From assembly GCA_023374025.1 (NCBI GenBank), contig SIJG01000040.1, positions 918,871-982,870 on the forward strand: a DNA stretch of 64,000 nt. Reading direction: 5' to 3'. The stretch's first letter is position 1, and each line of letters begins with the position of its first letter. A program made the translations under genes and the position numbers. The notes below the pieces were generated by a model. That model was given only the letters and a program-made list of their open reading frames with translations, did not search any database and was not told the origin of the DNA. Below, one piece after another: positions 33,836-44,900 of the stretch. Origin of the DNA: Heterodera schachtii (taxonomy: Eukaryota; Nematoda; Chromadorea; Rhabditida; Heteroderidae).

Positions 33836-33907
33836 TCCCATGTGGTCTAGTGGTTAGGATTTGTGGTTTTCACCCACACGGCCCGGGTTCGATTCCCGGC
33901 ATGGGAA
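33836..33907 (+). tRNA. tRNA-Glu (UUC), copy 3
   Basis: Sequence identical to the copy at 33468. Copies 2-3 and 3-4 are each 176 bases apart, and the spacers 33732-33835 and 33908-34011 are nearly identical, so these copies came from duplication of a whole 176-base unit. Confidence 0.96.
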
Positions 33908-34011
33908 GAGATTTTTTTTCAAAAAATTATTTTTAATATTTTAATTATTATTTTTAAATTATTATACTCGACAATAAGTAAAAAATTACTTTAAAAAATC
34001 CTTTATCCATC

Positions 34012-34083
34012 TCCCATGTGGTCTAGTGGTTAGGATTTGTGGTTTTCACCCACACGGCCCGGGTTCGATTCCCGGCATGGGAA
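34012..34083 (+). tRNA. tRNA-Glu (UUC), copy 4
   Basis: Sequence identical to the copy at 33468. Its 3' flank (AAGTTTTTTCC) departs from that of copies 2 and 3, marking the end of the array. Confidence 0.96.
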
Positions 34084-35544
34084 GAAAGTTTTTTCCAAAA
34101 ATTAATTAAATAAATTATTTAAAATTATTTTATTTGAGATAATTTTTTTGTTTCATACGGCTTATTAATTTTATTCTGAAAACTTATTAAACATTATTTT
34201 TAATAAAATTTAACCATACATAAAAGTAAATTTCAAAAGAAATAGTTGAAATCTTTAAAATTCGAAAAAATTTCTTCAACTCCATCAACCTTTTTAATTC
34301 CATTAAAAATTATTTTAAAATTATTTTTATTTTCGATATTATTTAAGTTCATATATCAAAAATATTTTGCCAAATACATACTAATGATGATGCAATTTTT
34401 GTTTTGCCTTTCGTAAATGAATGTTTTGTTTGTTCGTGCAATACAACAACAATTCCGTCCGTTATAAAACAGGTTTTATGTAACACAATTTTCGTGTGCC
34501 AATTTCACCTCATTCTACGCTTTATAGTGCACACATAAATCGAAAACAAACAACAATTTAACGAACAAAAGAATGAAAACAGTGGAAAACGGACGGACGG
34601 ACAAATGGACGACGGACAAATGGCGGAAAATTTGTGGGACAAAACAATTTTTTGTTGTAATGTTAAAAAAAACAAAATGCCAACAACAACAACACCAACA
34701 GAGTTTCGAGAATGTATTGATGTTGATATTGTTAAAATAAGAAAAGAATAAAAATTATTTAAAAATTTTTTTTTTTTTGTAAAATCGGCAAAAAGCGAAC
34801 CAAAAAAATTCAGTTTTTTTTTTCAAGTGCCATCGGCCTCGGTGCTGGGACGTTTCCTAAATTCCGCCATGGAGTAATTAAAAATGAAAAATAAAAATCA
34901 TAAAATTGCTTTTATGCCATAGAAATGACGGAAATATAAAAAAATTATTTAAAAAGGACCGATCAAATTTTTAAAGTAACGGAACCATAAGCTTATTTTT
35001 GTCAATTCACTTGCTTTGTTCCTCGTTTTTTCAGCTTGGCTGCTCCATGAACAAAAAGCCAAGGGCATGGAGAATTAATTGATGGATGCCCTGAGGGGAT
35101 AATTAATTAACAGGAAAATTGTAACAATTTACAGTACAGGACAGAGAGGGGCGGGGGCGCAAAATTTTGTGCCCAAATTGTAAACACAAAATTGTTTTTG
35201 TATAGCGAACGCAAAATTGCGAGCACACTGTGTGGGTGTGTGTGGCCGGGGAGAAAGTCGAGAAATGCCTCACATTAAAATGGTATTTGTGATTTGATTT
35301 TGTTTTTGATCGACGATGAATTTTTGGGTGATCTGATCGGCTGATTGATAAATATGGACTACGGGGCCGATTGATCAAAATTTGATTGATCACACAAATG
35401 ACAAAATTGTACAACAGAGAAGGGGGGCATCTTGCCACCGCCCTCAAACTTTTGTCAACAAACTCTCATACATTCTTGATCAACTTGATCAATTGATCAA
35501 ACGACGTAATACCATTTACCGAACCCGCTGACAAAAATTTTTGC
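34084..35544. other. Intergenic DNA between tRNA array and small secreted peptide gene
   Basis: No gene found. Low-complexity GGACGGACGGACAAATGGAC is seen near 34590. Several (T)GATCAA-rich palindromic stretches occur at 35310-35500, near the promoter of the next gene. The open frames here look like chance. Confidence 0.5.
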
Positions 35545-35552
35545 TATAAAAG
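35545..35552 (+). promoter_or_regulatory. TATA box
   Basis: TATAAAAG, 78 bases before the ATG of the small secreted peptide. It stands out in composition from its surroundings and is at a fitting distance for a short 5' UTR. Confidence 0.6.
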
Positions 35553-35622
35553 TGGGCCAAACCGACGAAAAAAATCATTCTACGAATCAAAAGGCCAAAA
35601 ACAAATCCCTCAAAAAACAACA

Positions 35623-35772
35623 ATGTCTCCTTTCCGCTTCCTGATGATGTTGCTGGTTGCGCTGGTCGCCGCCATGGCCATGGGCAGTGTTGAGGCCGCT
35701 GCGCCAGCCAAAGGAAAAGCGCCGGCGGCAGCAGCAAAAGCTGCCCCGGCCAAGGGAGCCAAGAAGCCCTGA
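35623..35772 (+). CDS. Small secreted Ala/Lys-rich peptide (49 aa)
   Basis: ATG 35623 to TGA 35770-35772, one exon. Residues 1-25 form a strong signal peptide (MSPFRFLMMLLVALVAAMAM, then GSVEA with a likely cut after it). The mature part is about 24 residues of only Ala, Pro, Lys and Gly, with the unit PAKG repeated (AAPAKGKAPAA ... AAPAKGAKKP), and is strongly basic. Codon use is GC-rich in a very AT-rich region, which supports real coding. A TATA box lies upstream. Downstream, CAG|GTAGAG at 35786 and TTTTAG|GTGTAG at 36434, followed by AATAAA at 36554, suggest a spliced 3' UTR. Function unknown; a cationic secreted peptide (structural, antimicrobial or secretory) is possible. I do not recognise a family. 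Confidence 0.7.
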   Translation: MSPFRFLMMLLVALVAAMAMGSVEAAAPAKGKAPAAAAKAAPAKGAKKP

Positions 35773-36885
35773 GCAGGCACCAGCAGGTAGAGGGAGGCGG
35801 GCATGGGATTAAAAATTTTTTGACTCTACAAAAGTTTCGAATTTTTCCCGAGAATTTATGGGTAGAAACATTTGAAACTAGGTCTCCCGAAAAATCATTG
35901 AATTTTTTCTAAAGTTTTTCTAATTGTTACTGGGTTTGGGTTATCAGAATTGTTGTAAGAAGGGCTGGTAGAGAATTGAATTTTTCCCCAAAAATTTGCG
36001 GTTGAAGCGCAAAAAAAAAGACCTCCAAAACCCGACTAAGTTTTTCGGCTCACTTTTCGGCTCGAGAATTTGAAAAATCGGAAAATTAAGCATTCGATAA
36101 ATGTTACTGTGCTCTGAAATATACGGGTAAATGGGGTAGCATATGTACCCATAAATTATTCCTACCGTATTTTTGGTCACTGACAAATACAGTAACAATA
36201 TGGGAATAAGGGACAGACATATTAGCACAGCTGTACAGTGTCCCGGGAACTCTAATTTTTGGCAGTCCTATGCTGTACTTATTTTATACAGAACATAGAG
36301 GGATTTCATTTACTGTCAATATATCGTTAATTTCTGGTTTATATCAGATACTGTAATATATCAGTATGAAGCATACCGTATGTGAAATTTTACCTTCGAG
36401 AAAACTCATTTTTATTTATTTTTTTAAATTTTAGGTGTAGCAGAACAACTGCGGACTTGTTTGAAGAATGATTTAGAATAGATGAATGTTGATGAAAAAT
36501 TCGATGGTCGTTTTCTTAGAACAAAGGCATTTGAAATTTTTTGGGTTTTCGGAAATAAAGAATTCATTCAAATTCTGATTGGTTAATTTTAAAAATAATT
36601 AGGAAATTTAATTAAAATATAAAGAATAAATGAAAAATAATTTAAAAATCAACACACAAAAAAAAAATAAATATTTTAAATTTTATTATAAATTTATAAA
36701 AGCGCATTTTATTAAAAAAAACAAAACAAAAATAATACATTTGAATTCAAAATAGTAACAATTAAAAATGAGTATTTTCATTTCCTTTTAACAATTTTAT
36801 ATAATTTAAATAAAAATAAAAAAATTTAATTTCACTGATTTTTTAATGCAAAATTTTTTTTAATCTATCAAATAAAAAAAAAAAA
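35773..36885 (+). other. Probable 3' UTR and intron of the peptide gene, then AT-rich spacer
   Basis: Putative UTR intron 35787-36434 and terminal UTR exon 36435 to about 36575, with AATAAA at 36554-36559. Within the intron, several short TACCGTA-type words recur (near 36162, 36376). Positions 36580-36885 are AT-rich without signal and form the 3' side of the convergent LIM gene. Confidence 0.4.
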
Positions 36886-37962
36886 TCATTTGTTCGATGC
36901 AATAAATTCCTGTGGGATATGTTCCTTGGCTTCCTTAACTTTGCCGGCTTTCTTTAAAAGCTCATATTTTTCGCCAGAACCAAGCATCATATGAGCTGGA
37001 CAGAACCATAAAGGGCCTTAAAATTAAAATTAAAAAAAAAATAATATTTAATCAAATAAAAAATAAATGGAAAATGGAAAAAATTTAACGGAATAAATTT
37101 TTTTTAAATAGGAAGGTTTGTCCTGTCCTTTTTCACAGGATTGTCCTTTTTTGAAAATTTTAATGCAACCCTCTAAAAGTTTCTAGTTTCCCGTCAATTA
37201 ATTTTTTTTCACACTAAATTTGGGTCCATTTTGGGCTAAAATCGGAAAAATGTCATCCTGTCGTGAATTTTCTTTGAAATTGTACCAATTTTCGTAAAAA
37301 AAAAAAATTCGTCTTACATGAAACCTTGCCTATAATTTTGCTCAAAAACAACCAAATTTTTAATTCGTGTTATCTAAGTTAGCCCTAAGCTTTTTTTTCT
37401 TTTGGCTACAATTTTTAAAAAATTAGGCTGAATTTCAAAATGGTTATGACCAATAATTTTCGAAAAACCATTGTTCTTCTGACCATAACTTTTTTGAAAG
37501 TTTAACGAAAATTTTTGCAGGCTAATAGAGAACACTTGGGGCTACCGAATAATAACAAAGAATTTTTCATCAAAATTTTTTCATTTGGTACTTTTTTAAA
37601 GTAACAAACTTTTTTGTAGTTTTTGAGTAAAGACCCTGCACCTTTCCAACCCCGCGGGGTTCCATTCCAAGAAAAAAAAAATGAAAAATAAAAAAAAATG
37701 ACCAAATTGGTGGTAAAGCACATCATCCATTGCACATCTTCCGATCAACAATGGAGTGTTACAGATGCCGCAGTTGAAGCACTTTTTGTGTACTAAATTA
37801 ATTAATAATAAATAAAAATAAAAATTCGCAATATTTAAATAAAAATAATAAATCTAAAAAAATTTAACCGATGTGTCTTTCTGTCATCACTTTTTCATCA
37901 AACACTTCAATTGTGTCCCGACATATTGAACAAAATTTCTTCTTTGGGCCGGCGGGAAACAT
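36886..37962 (-). CDS. Single LIM-domain protein
   Basis: Minus-strand gene of three exons: 37962-37869, 37792-37703 and 37016-36886. Phases 1 and 1, all GT/AG, 104 residues. The whole protein is one LIM domain, spread over all exons: CSIC (exon 1), HKKCFNCGIC (exon 2) and CPAH (exon 3). This gives the zinc ligands C-x2-C-x18-H-x2-C and C-x2-C ... C-x2-H of a standard LIM fold. The end (MLGSGEKYELLKKAGKVKEA) is a charged helix. LIM domains bind protein partners, often in the actin cytoskeleton or the nucleus; the single-domain layout recalls CRIP/EPLIN-type proteins. Intron 2 (37017-37702) holds repeat DNA related to the loop of the palindromic element. An upstream exon cannot be excluded. 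Confidence 0.85.
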
Positions 37963-38645
37963 TTTAAAAAATAATAAATTTTATTTAAAATAAATGTTTT
38001 AATTTAATGAAAAACGAAAAATTATTTAATTATTTTATTGAATAAATTTTTATGAACTAAAAGCATTTTCTTTCGAAGACAAACTCCAATATCCGCCCAC
38101 GTTAACAGCTGCTGTTTGTCATAAAGCATATTTACGGATTTAGGGAAGCAAAATTGTTGATGGGATTAATCGATTGAAGAAATTTAAAAAAACAAAAGAG
38201 CAAATTTAATGGAAAAATAAAATTGATAATTAGAAAAAAACAATTTTAATAAAAAAAAATAGTGGTAATAAGGAAAAAATTGTCTGAAATTTAATCATTG
38301 CTTTTTATTTTTTTGCGAAAATTTTCAACAAAATATTGTTAATAACTTTTTGTCCTTATTTTTTTGAGCAAAATAGCTAATGAAATTAATTGAAATTTTT
38401 TTTCTAAATTTTTAAAGAAAGCAATAAATTTATGAAAATTTGGTAAAAATTCCTAAATGTTTTCAAGAAACATTTAAAAATTCATAAAAATAATTATTAT
38501 TTTTTCCTAATCATATGATAAATTTATAAATAAAAGTTGAAATAAATTAATTTATTACAAATTAATTTGTATGTCCATGAACAAATTGGTCCGAAAAATG
38601 GCATGAAATCTTTGAAAATCCGAAAAATAATTTCTCGATCCATTT
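37963..38645. other. AT-rich spacer
   Basis: 5' flank of the LIM gene and 3' flank of the Ly6-like gene, both on the minus strand. A less AT-rich patch at 38080-38170 could hold the LIM 5' UTR or promoter. Nothing else seen. Confidence 0.45.
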
Positions 38646-39488
38646 TTACAAGTTGCACAGTTCGCCAAAGCACGTTTTGCATTCAAGTTCCTCCTCAACG
38701 GCACATCCAAACGCGGCACATCCGTCCTTGGTGGCACAGAATTTGCGGACCTCGATGAAATTTTGTCCTGAATTTTTTGAAAATTTGAAAAAAAGATTTT
38801 GCCATTTTTTTTTACCCTTGCATTTGCCAATTAAACAGCGGTCATAGTCTTCGTCATCGCATTTGACCTCCTCAAAGGCGCCACCTTCAGTGCCGTTGTT
38901 GGTGCGGAACATGTCAACGCCGTAATAGCATTGCAAAGCTTAATTTTTGGGGGAAAATATCATTTTTAAAATTTAATTTTATTTAATTTTTTATTTTATA
39001 AATTTAGAAAATTAGTAAAAATTATTTTTTAATTTATTTATTTTTTTAAATTAATTTTCTTATTATAATGAGGAAAAATGTTTTTGTTGGCAAGGCAATT
39101 ATAAATTTATAGGAATAAAAATAATTTCTTTTTTTTTTGTATTTTTTTCATTTTTATTTTATTTTAAATTTAAATAATAAATAATTATTTATTAATTCCA
39201 AATAAAAATAATTTAAATATCAATATTTTGCATCTTTATTTTAATTTATTTAAATAATAAAATATGTGTTTAATATCAATTTTCAATTTTCCTACTTTTT
39301 CGTTTTGGCAACATCGAAGCGATCAGTTCCGATTGGCTTTTCAAATTTTTGCCACTTTCGCTGCTGTCGTCCGCCGTGCCAATTTCATTGCTTTTCGGCA
39401 TGCGCAAAAACTCGCGCTTCCATGCACTGGTGGTGTCCAGCAGTGCCAACAATGCGCAAAACATAATGCCAGAAACGAATTTGGCCAT
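38646..39488 (-). CDS. Secreted Ly6/three-finger-like Cys-rich protein
   Basis: Minus-strand gene of three exons: 39488-39296, 38938-38816 and 38767-38646. Phases 1 and 1, all GT/AG, 145 residues. Residues 1-22 are a signal peptide (MAKFVSGIMFCALLALLDTT..). Residues 23-64 are a Lys/Ser-rich spacer with a basic PKRK. From residue 66 (LQCYYG) to the end (CKTCFGELCNL) there are ten cysteines; the opening LxCY and closing C..C...LCN are the hallmarks of Ly6/uPAR three-finger domains, as in many nematode secreted or GPI-anchored proteins. No hydrophobic C-terminal tail follows, so it is probably soluble. NGT (near residue 79) is a potential N-glycosylation site. The PKRK before the domain could be a processing site. 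Family level is inferred from the cysteine pattern. Confidence 0.8.
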
Positions 39489-41929
39489 TTTTTTTTTTGC
39501 AATGGTCTGAAAAATATTTCTAAGAAATGTTTTGGTTATTGGTGAATAATTTTTTGGATTTGCAGAGATCTGTAGAAGGAAAAAGGCGATTTTTTCATAA
39601 ATTTTGACGAAAAAAAGTCCAAATTGAAATTTAAGGCGCTATTTAAAATTAAACAAATCTGAATTTTACAACAAAAGTCGAAATTTAATTTTTCATTATC
39701 GAATTCCGGTTAAGGATTTCAGTTTTGGTCGAAATGGGTGCTTGATTCTGACTTAAGAAAATACCGGAAATGGATTTTTACGACTAAGTAACAAAGCTAG
39801 ATAAAAAAATTTTAATTCAAAGGATCCGTCTCCCTAAGTTTTCTAAAATTCAATTTAATAAAGCTCGAAAATAATTTTCGAAATCTTTAGAATTAATTAA
39901 AAGAAAATTAATTAGCTGAATGAATGATTGACACTGAATAATAATCTCATCGGTTTTCAGTGCGTATTTATTTGCAAAAATTGGAACAAATGTGTGTAAT
40001 CGCATCAATTAATTAATTACCAAAATTTCTTCCATTCACCGTTCAAAAATAGCTTACGACGGACGGACGCTTTGACCCATTATTTTATCTTCCGTAAAAA
40101 ATCGCGGTCAAGGATTTGCGGAATCTGTTGATGATCTCAAATGACCAAAAATCGTCATTGGTGTACTAAATTTTATCTTGTCAAGATTTGATAAAAAAAA
40201 ATTAGATTAATTAAGTAAAATAAAATTAGGTAAATTAATATTTGCAGTAATTAATGGATTTTATTATAAAAAATTTTGAATTATTAATTATGAAAGGGAT
40301 CAATTATGAATTAATAGTTTTTTTTTACAATGTATAAAATTTATAATTGTAAAAAGATGGTTTTAATTAAATAGACTAATTATGTCAAACAAATAGACAT
40401 TAAACTCTTTGGAAAATTTTTTTAAAAATTCTCATCAATGTAAGTAAACATAGATTTTTAAAATGAAATAACTAAGGATTTATCAAAAATATTTCATTTT
40501 ACTAACAAATAAAATGAAGCATGACATAGTGATTTTATGTTTTTTCTTCTTACAATATTGAAATTGAAAAAGTCAACTCCGCCGGCAAAACGGAAGTGCC
40601 AAAAAGCAAAATTAATAGAATTAGTGCGATGAAATTGGTAAAGAATGGTCAAATAATGGGCATTTTAGGCATAATGGAACCGAGACAAATGAGCAAAAGC
40701 GACAAAGCATCTGTCAATCGTACAAAATTAATAAATGGAAGAAGCAATTTTGAAGAGACAAAACTGTTTTTTTACACTAGCATACCCCAAAATATTATTT
40801 CTTAAAAAAATTGTTTTATTATTATTTTTTCATTCCACGAAAAAAAGAATTTTATCAAAAATATTTTTTTTAAATTGTTTTTTTGTTCTTTTTTAATGAA
40901 AATCTTTATGTCTATGCTCTTTGTTTTTAGCTTAATTTATACCAAATATATTTTAAATAAATATAATTTTTGCAAAATCTTTTCAAAAATTTCATTTCCA
41001 TTTATGTTTTTTTACATATTGATTTGAATAATTAAGAATGATTTTTTTATAATTATAACTAATTAATTGTTCAAATTTATATGAACAATTTTTTTCAAAT
41101 TTAATGCCATCAAATTTTTATTTTTTGACCAATTTTTGGCTATTTTAGAAAATTTCTTCGTTGTATTTGTGATTTAAACAAAATCAAAATCAAATTTAGC
41201 TGAATAGAAACAAAAACAAATAAAAACAAAATCAAATTTGTCAAGCCATTTGAGCACAGAGTGTAAAAGCACATTCATTTTATTGGATTTATTCAATTTG
41301 TCCATTTGCTTTATCACTTCACAAAATGATGATGCTAAAGGGTGTTGACTTTATTTATGCCATCCAATTCAAATATTATTTTATTTTTTTAAGTTTCTAC
41401 AAAATTTCTTGTACAAAAATTAGTTGTTTTTTCACAAAATTTATTTATTAATACATATTTTATTTTCTAAATGAAAAAATATTCCGTCAATATTTAATTC
41501 AATTTACAATTTTATATTTAATATATTTTTTTTTTTTTGCATTTTCAACGTTTAATTTGAAAATTAAGCCCACTCTTTGTTTATGTAATTTTTTTAAATT
41601 TGAATGTGTGGCCCCAAAACGTAAAAGTACCAATCATTTTCTGAATGCGTTTAATTTGTGATATTTTTTATTGAATATGAAATTTGCATTATTTAATTAG
41701 TTTAATAATTTTTATTTTTGCATTTTTCACATTAAAATACGAAGTTTTTAAAACATTTTCTGAATGTTAATGTGTTTAATTAGTGATATTTTTATTTTGA
41801 ATAAGAAAAAATATTTTGCCTATATTTAATATTTTATTTTTACATTTTTTCACATTTTAAATATGAAAAATTAAACTCATTTTTATGATTAAATTTTAAC
41901 AAATTTTTCAAGTTTCATTTTTAAGCGTA
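39489..41929. other. Intergenic DNA, one weak coding patch
   Basis: Mostly AT-rich. A frame at about 40560-40805 on the plus strand (reading ...KTEVPKSKINRISAMKLVKN...) is less AT-rich than its surroundings and ends in a stop at 40803, but I found no partner exons, and the ATG just upstream (40513, hydrophobic product) is in another frame. It could be a fragment of a gene or of the 5' part of the channel gene; I do not call it. Confidence 0.4.
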
Positions 41930-44900
41930 ATGGTTGTCAATTCGGTGTTGCCAAATTTGTTAAATGTGGCCCAAATTGTCAACATTGTCACACCACCACA
42001 AAATCAACAACCCAATGGCGACATTTTTGTTGAATTTCCATCCCAAAATATTATGCCAGCTCAACAAATGCCAATTACAGTAGACAATAATGAACAGTTT
42101 CAAAACACACATTATGGTAAGCATTTTTAATGTACAAATTTTCAACAAATTTTTCCTAAATTAGATTTATATATTTTTTATTTTGAACATTCTATTAAAA
42201 GACAAATGAAGAATTTTTTTCATATATTTCACGCGACGAGAAAAAAAAAATTTAAAAAACTGATCAAGCAAAGTTTTAAAATTCAAAAAAAAAAATCCAA
42301 TTTGCTTTTACCCAAATTTTTTGAAAACAAATATTTTTTGACAAATTTTAAATGGAATATTTTAAATAAATGATTTGTATGCTTAAAATTTTAAATTGCG
42401 TCAGTAATTAGATATTTAAAATTTTTAACATAAATCAATTATTTAAATTTTTTTAGGTGTTTTTATCTCTTTTTTTTTTACCAAAATGGCATAAAAATCC
42501 AATAAAAAATAAATATGTAAATTAATTTATTATATTTTATAAAAAATTTTACAGAATGTACGCCCGAATTTGTCGCAGATCGATCGGCACATATTTTAAA
42601 CCAAATTTTCCACCCAAATCGATATGACAAACATTTAATTCCGGAACCAAATGGAGTTACTGTGGCAATTGAATTAGCTCTTCAAGTAATAATAATAAAA
42701 AACATAAAAATTTATTTTAATTTTTAGACTTTTTACGATGTCAGCGAGACGAGGTAATTAAAAAATCAATTTAAAAATTTAATATACGGAGCTTGATTAG
42801 AATAATTAAATATTTCAGGGACAAAATGATTCATTTTCCGAAGATAAATAATAAAAATACAAAAACTTAAAATTTTCATTGTAAAAAATATTTTTAAATT
42901 TATCCTTAATCGAAATTTGTCGGAAATTTAGAAATTTGAAAGCCGAGGGAATAAAAATTGGATTGGAATTCAATAGTTTTTTTTTGAATTCGGTATATGA
43001 GAAATAATAACCAACTAATTTTAAGGATGGCCCCAGTCAAAAAGTTCGTCCTCATGATATATATCTAGGGAAGAGATAAAGCATTTTCCCGTTTTTAAAG
43101 GCAATCCTGAATTTGTACACAATTTTTGGCATTTTTTTTGAGGGTTAAAAGCAATATCCTAGCGTCGAATTTTTTTTTTTTTTTTTTTTTTGTATTATTG
43201 CCAATTCAAAATGATTTATTTCAAGCAAAATGAGGGACATTTTTTTCTCTGCACATTTCTCTATGTATTGGTTCCTCTCTCGTTTTTGGAATTGAATGTG
43301 CAAAACCTTTTTAAAAAATCGATAAATTTCTGTAAAAAAATCGACAAAATTTTTGCAGCACTTTTCGGTATGGAAAAATTGTGTTTAAAGACGAATCACC
43401 AATTTTTAGGGCCATCCCCTTATGGCCCCGGTCCAAAAATTCCTTCACGTAGTGTGCAAGTCTAGTGAAGCAGTTTCTTACTTTTCATTTATTTCATTTT
43501 TTTCCTTTTACTTTTTTATATGAGTTTTTATAAAGGGAAGAGAAACAGAGCATTTGCCTGTGCTATTTTCATTTACTCTCTTTTCTTTACCCTAACTCTT
43601 TCACTATAATGTAGTGTTGTCATGTTTTTTATTTTATGAACCAGGCATGGTACGGAATTCCAATTTACAACATTTTTGGGGTCTGAATTCCTACTTCCGA
43701 AAAATTTTGGCCATGTGAATTCTAATTTTAAATTTCTGAAATTTTTGTCGGAAATTTTTGGAAAATTTTTTTTGAGTATTTTTTTTTTTTTTTGCAATCC
43801 AAATAATTAATTTTTGTATGTACTTTCTGCTTTTTTTGACTTCCAAAAGAAACTCAGGAGAATAATATTTGTTCTTTTTTGGAAAATGCAAGCAAAAATT
43901 TCAAAGCAAAAACTCGGAAAAAATGCTCACAATCAAAATTTTTTTTGAATATTATACTTGTAAAAAAATTTAAAAAAATCAGAAAACTCTGACTACAATG
44001 AACTGAGATATAAATAAAATGCCAATTTTCGGTTTCCAAATTGCCCTCAAATGGGATAACCGGAAAAAATGGAAATTACAGTAAGCACCAATCATTTATT
44101 TATGTAGAAAATTTTTTTCTAGGAAAAAAAAATTCAGTTTTTCTCTATTAACAGAGAAAAGAAATATTACGCCAAAAAGAGGGAAAGTTTTTTTCTTTGC
44201 ACTCTCTCTTATTGGTCCACACTTCTTAGGTTGAGTGTGTACAGAACTTTTAATCGATGAAATTTCTGTAAAAAACCATGAAATTTCTGATGCATTTAGC
44301 AGGCATGTATTTTTATATGAGTTTAAATAAAGGGAAGAGAAACAGAGCATTTACTTGTGCTATTTTCATTTACTCTCATTTCTTTACCTTAAGTCTTTCG
44401 CTAGGGGTTTGGTATTTAACTCAAAAAAGCATCAAATGGGAAATTTTTGACCAAAAAGCTATTAATAATTTTGCTCAAAAGTAATCAAATTTAATTCTTG
44501 ATATAATTTGAAAGAATTAAATTTTTTCAATTTATTCTGCAAAATTTTAAAAAATTTCGTTCGAAATTTTTTTAAACATTTGCCATAATTTAATTTTTAA
44601 CATTAATTACCGTATATGCCCTTTTTATCCCCCATGGGGGATATTTTTAACCTCCTCGTAGACTGGGGGATAATTGGAGACTGGGGGATTAAGATAGAGG
44701 GATTATTTTTCAAACGCCTCGTATTGGAGATTGGAGGATTAATGGAGATTGGGGGATAATTAGAGAATATACGGTACTTACTTATCTGTGCCGACTCGTG
44801 CAAAAAAAAGGACTGGGTTTCAAAATTAAAAAATCATTTTAGTGCCAGCTTTACGGCCGATGTGCTAATGAGCCAAATTTGGCACGACCGTCGCTTGCGC

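Noticed and set aside
33468..34083. CRISPR-like array (regularly spaced identical repeats)
   Set aside because: The repeats are perfect tRNA-Glu cloverleaves, the spacers are near-identical to each other, and the DNA is eukaryotic.
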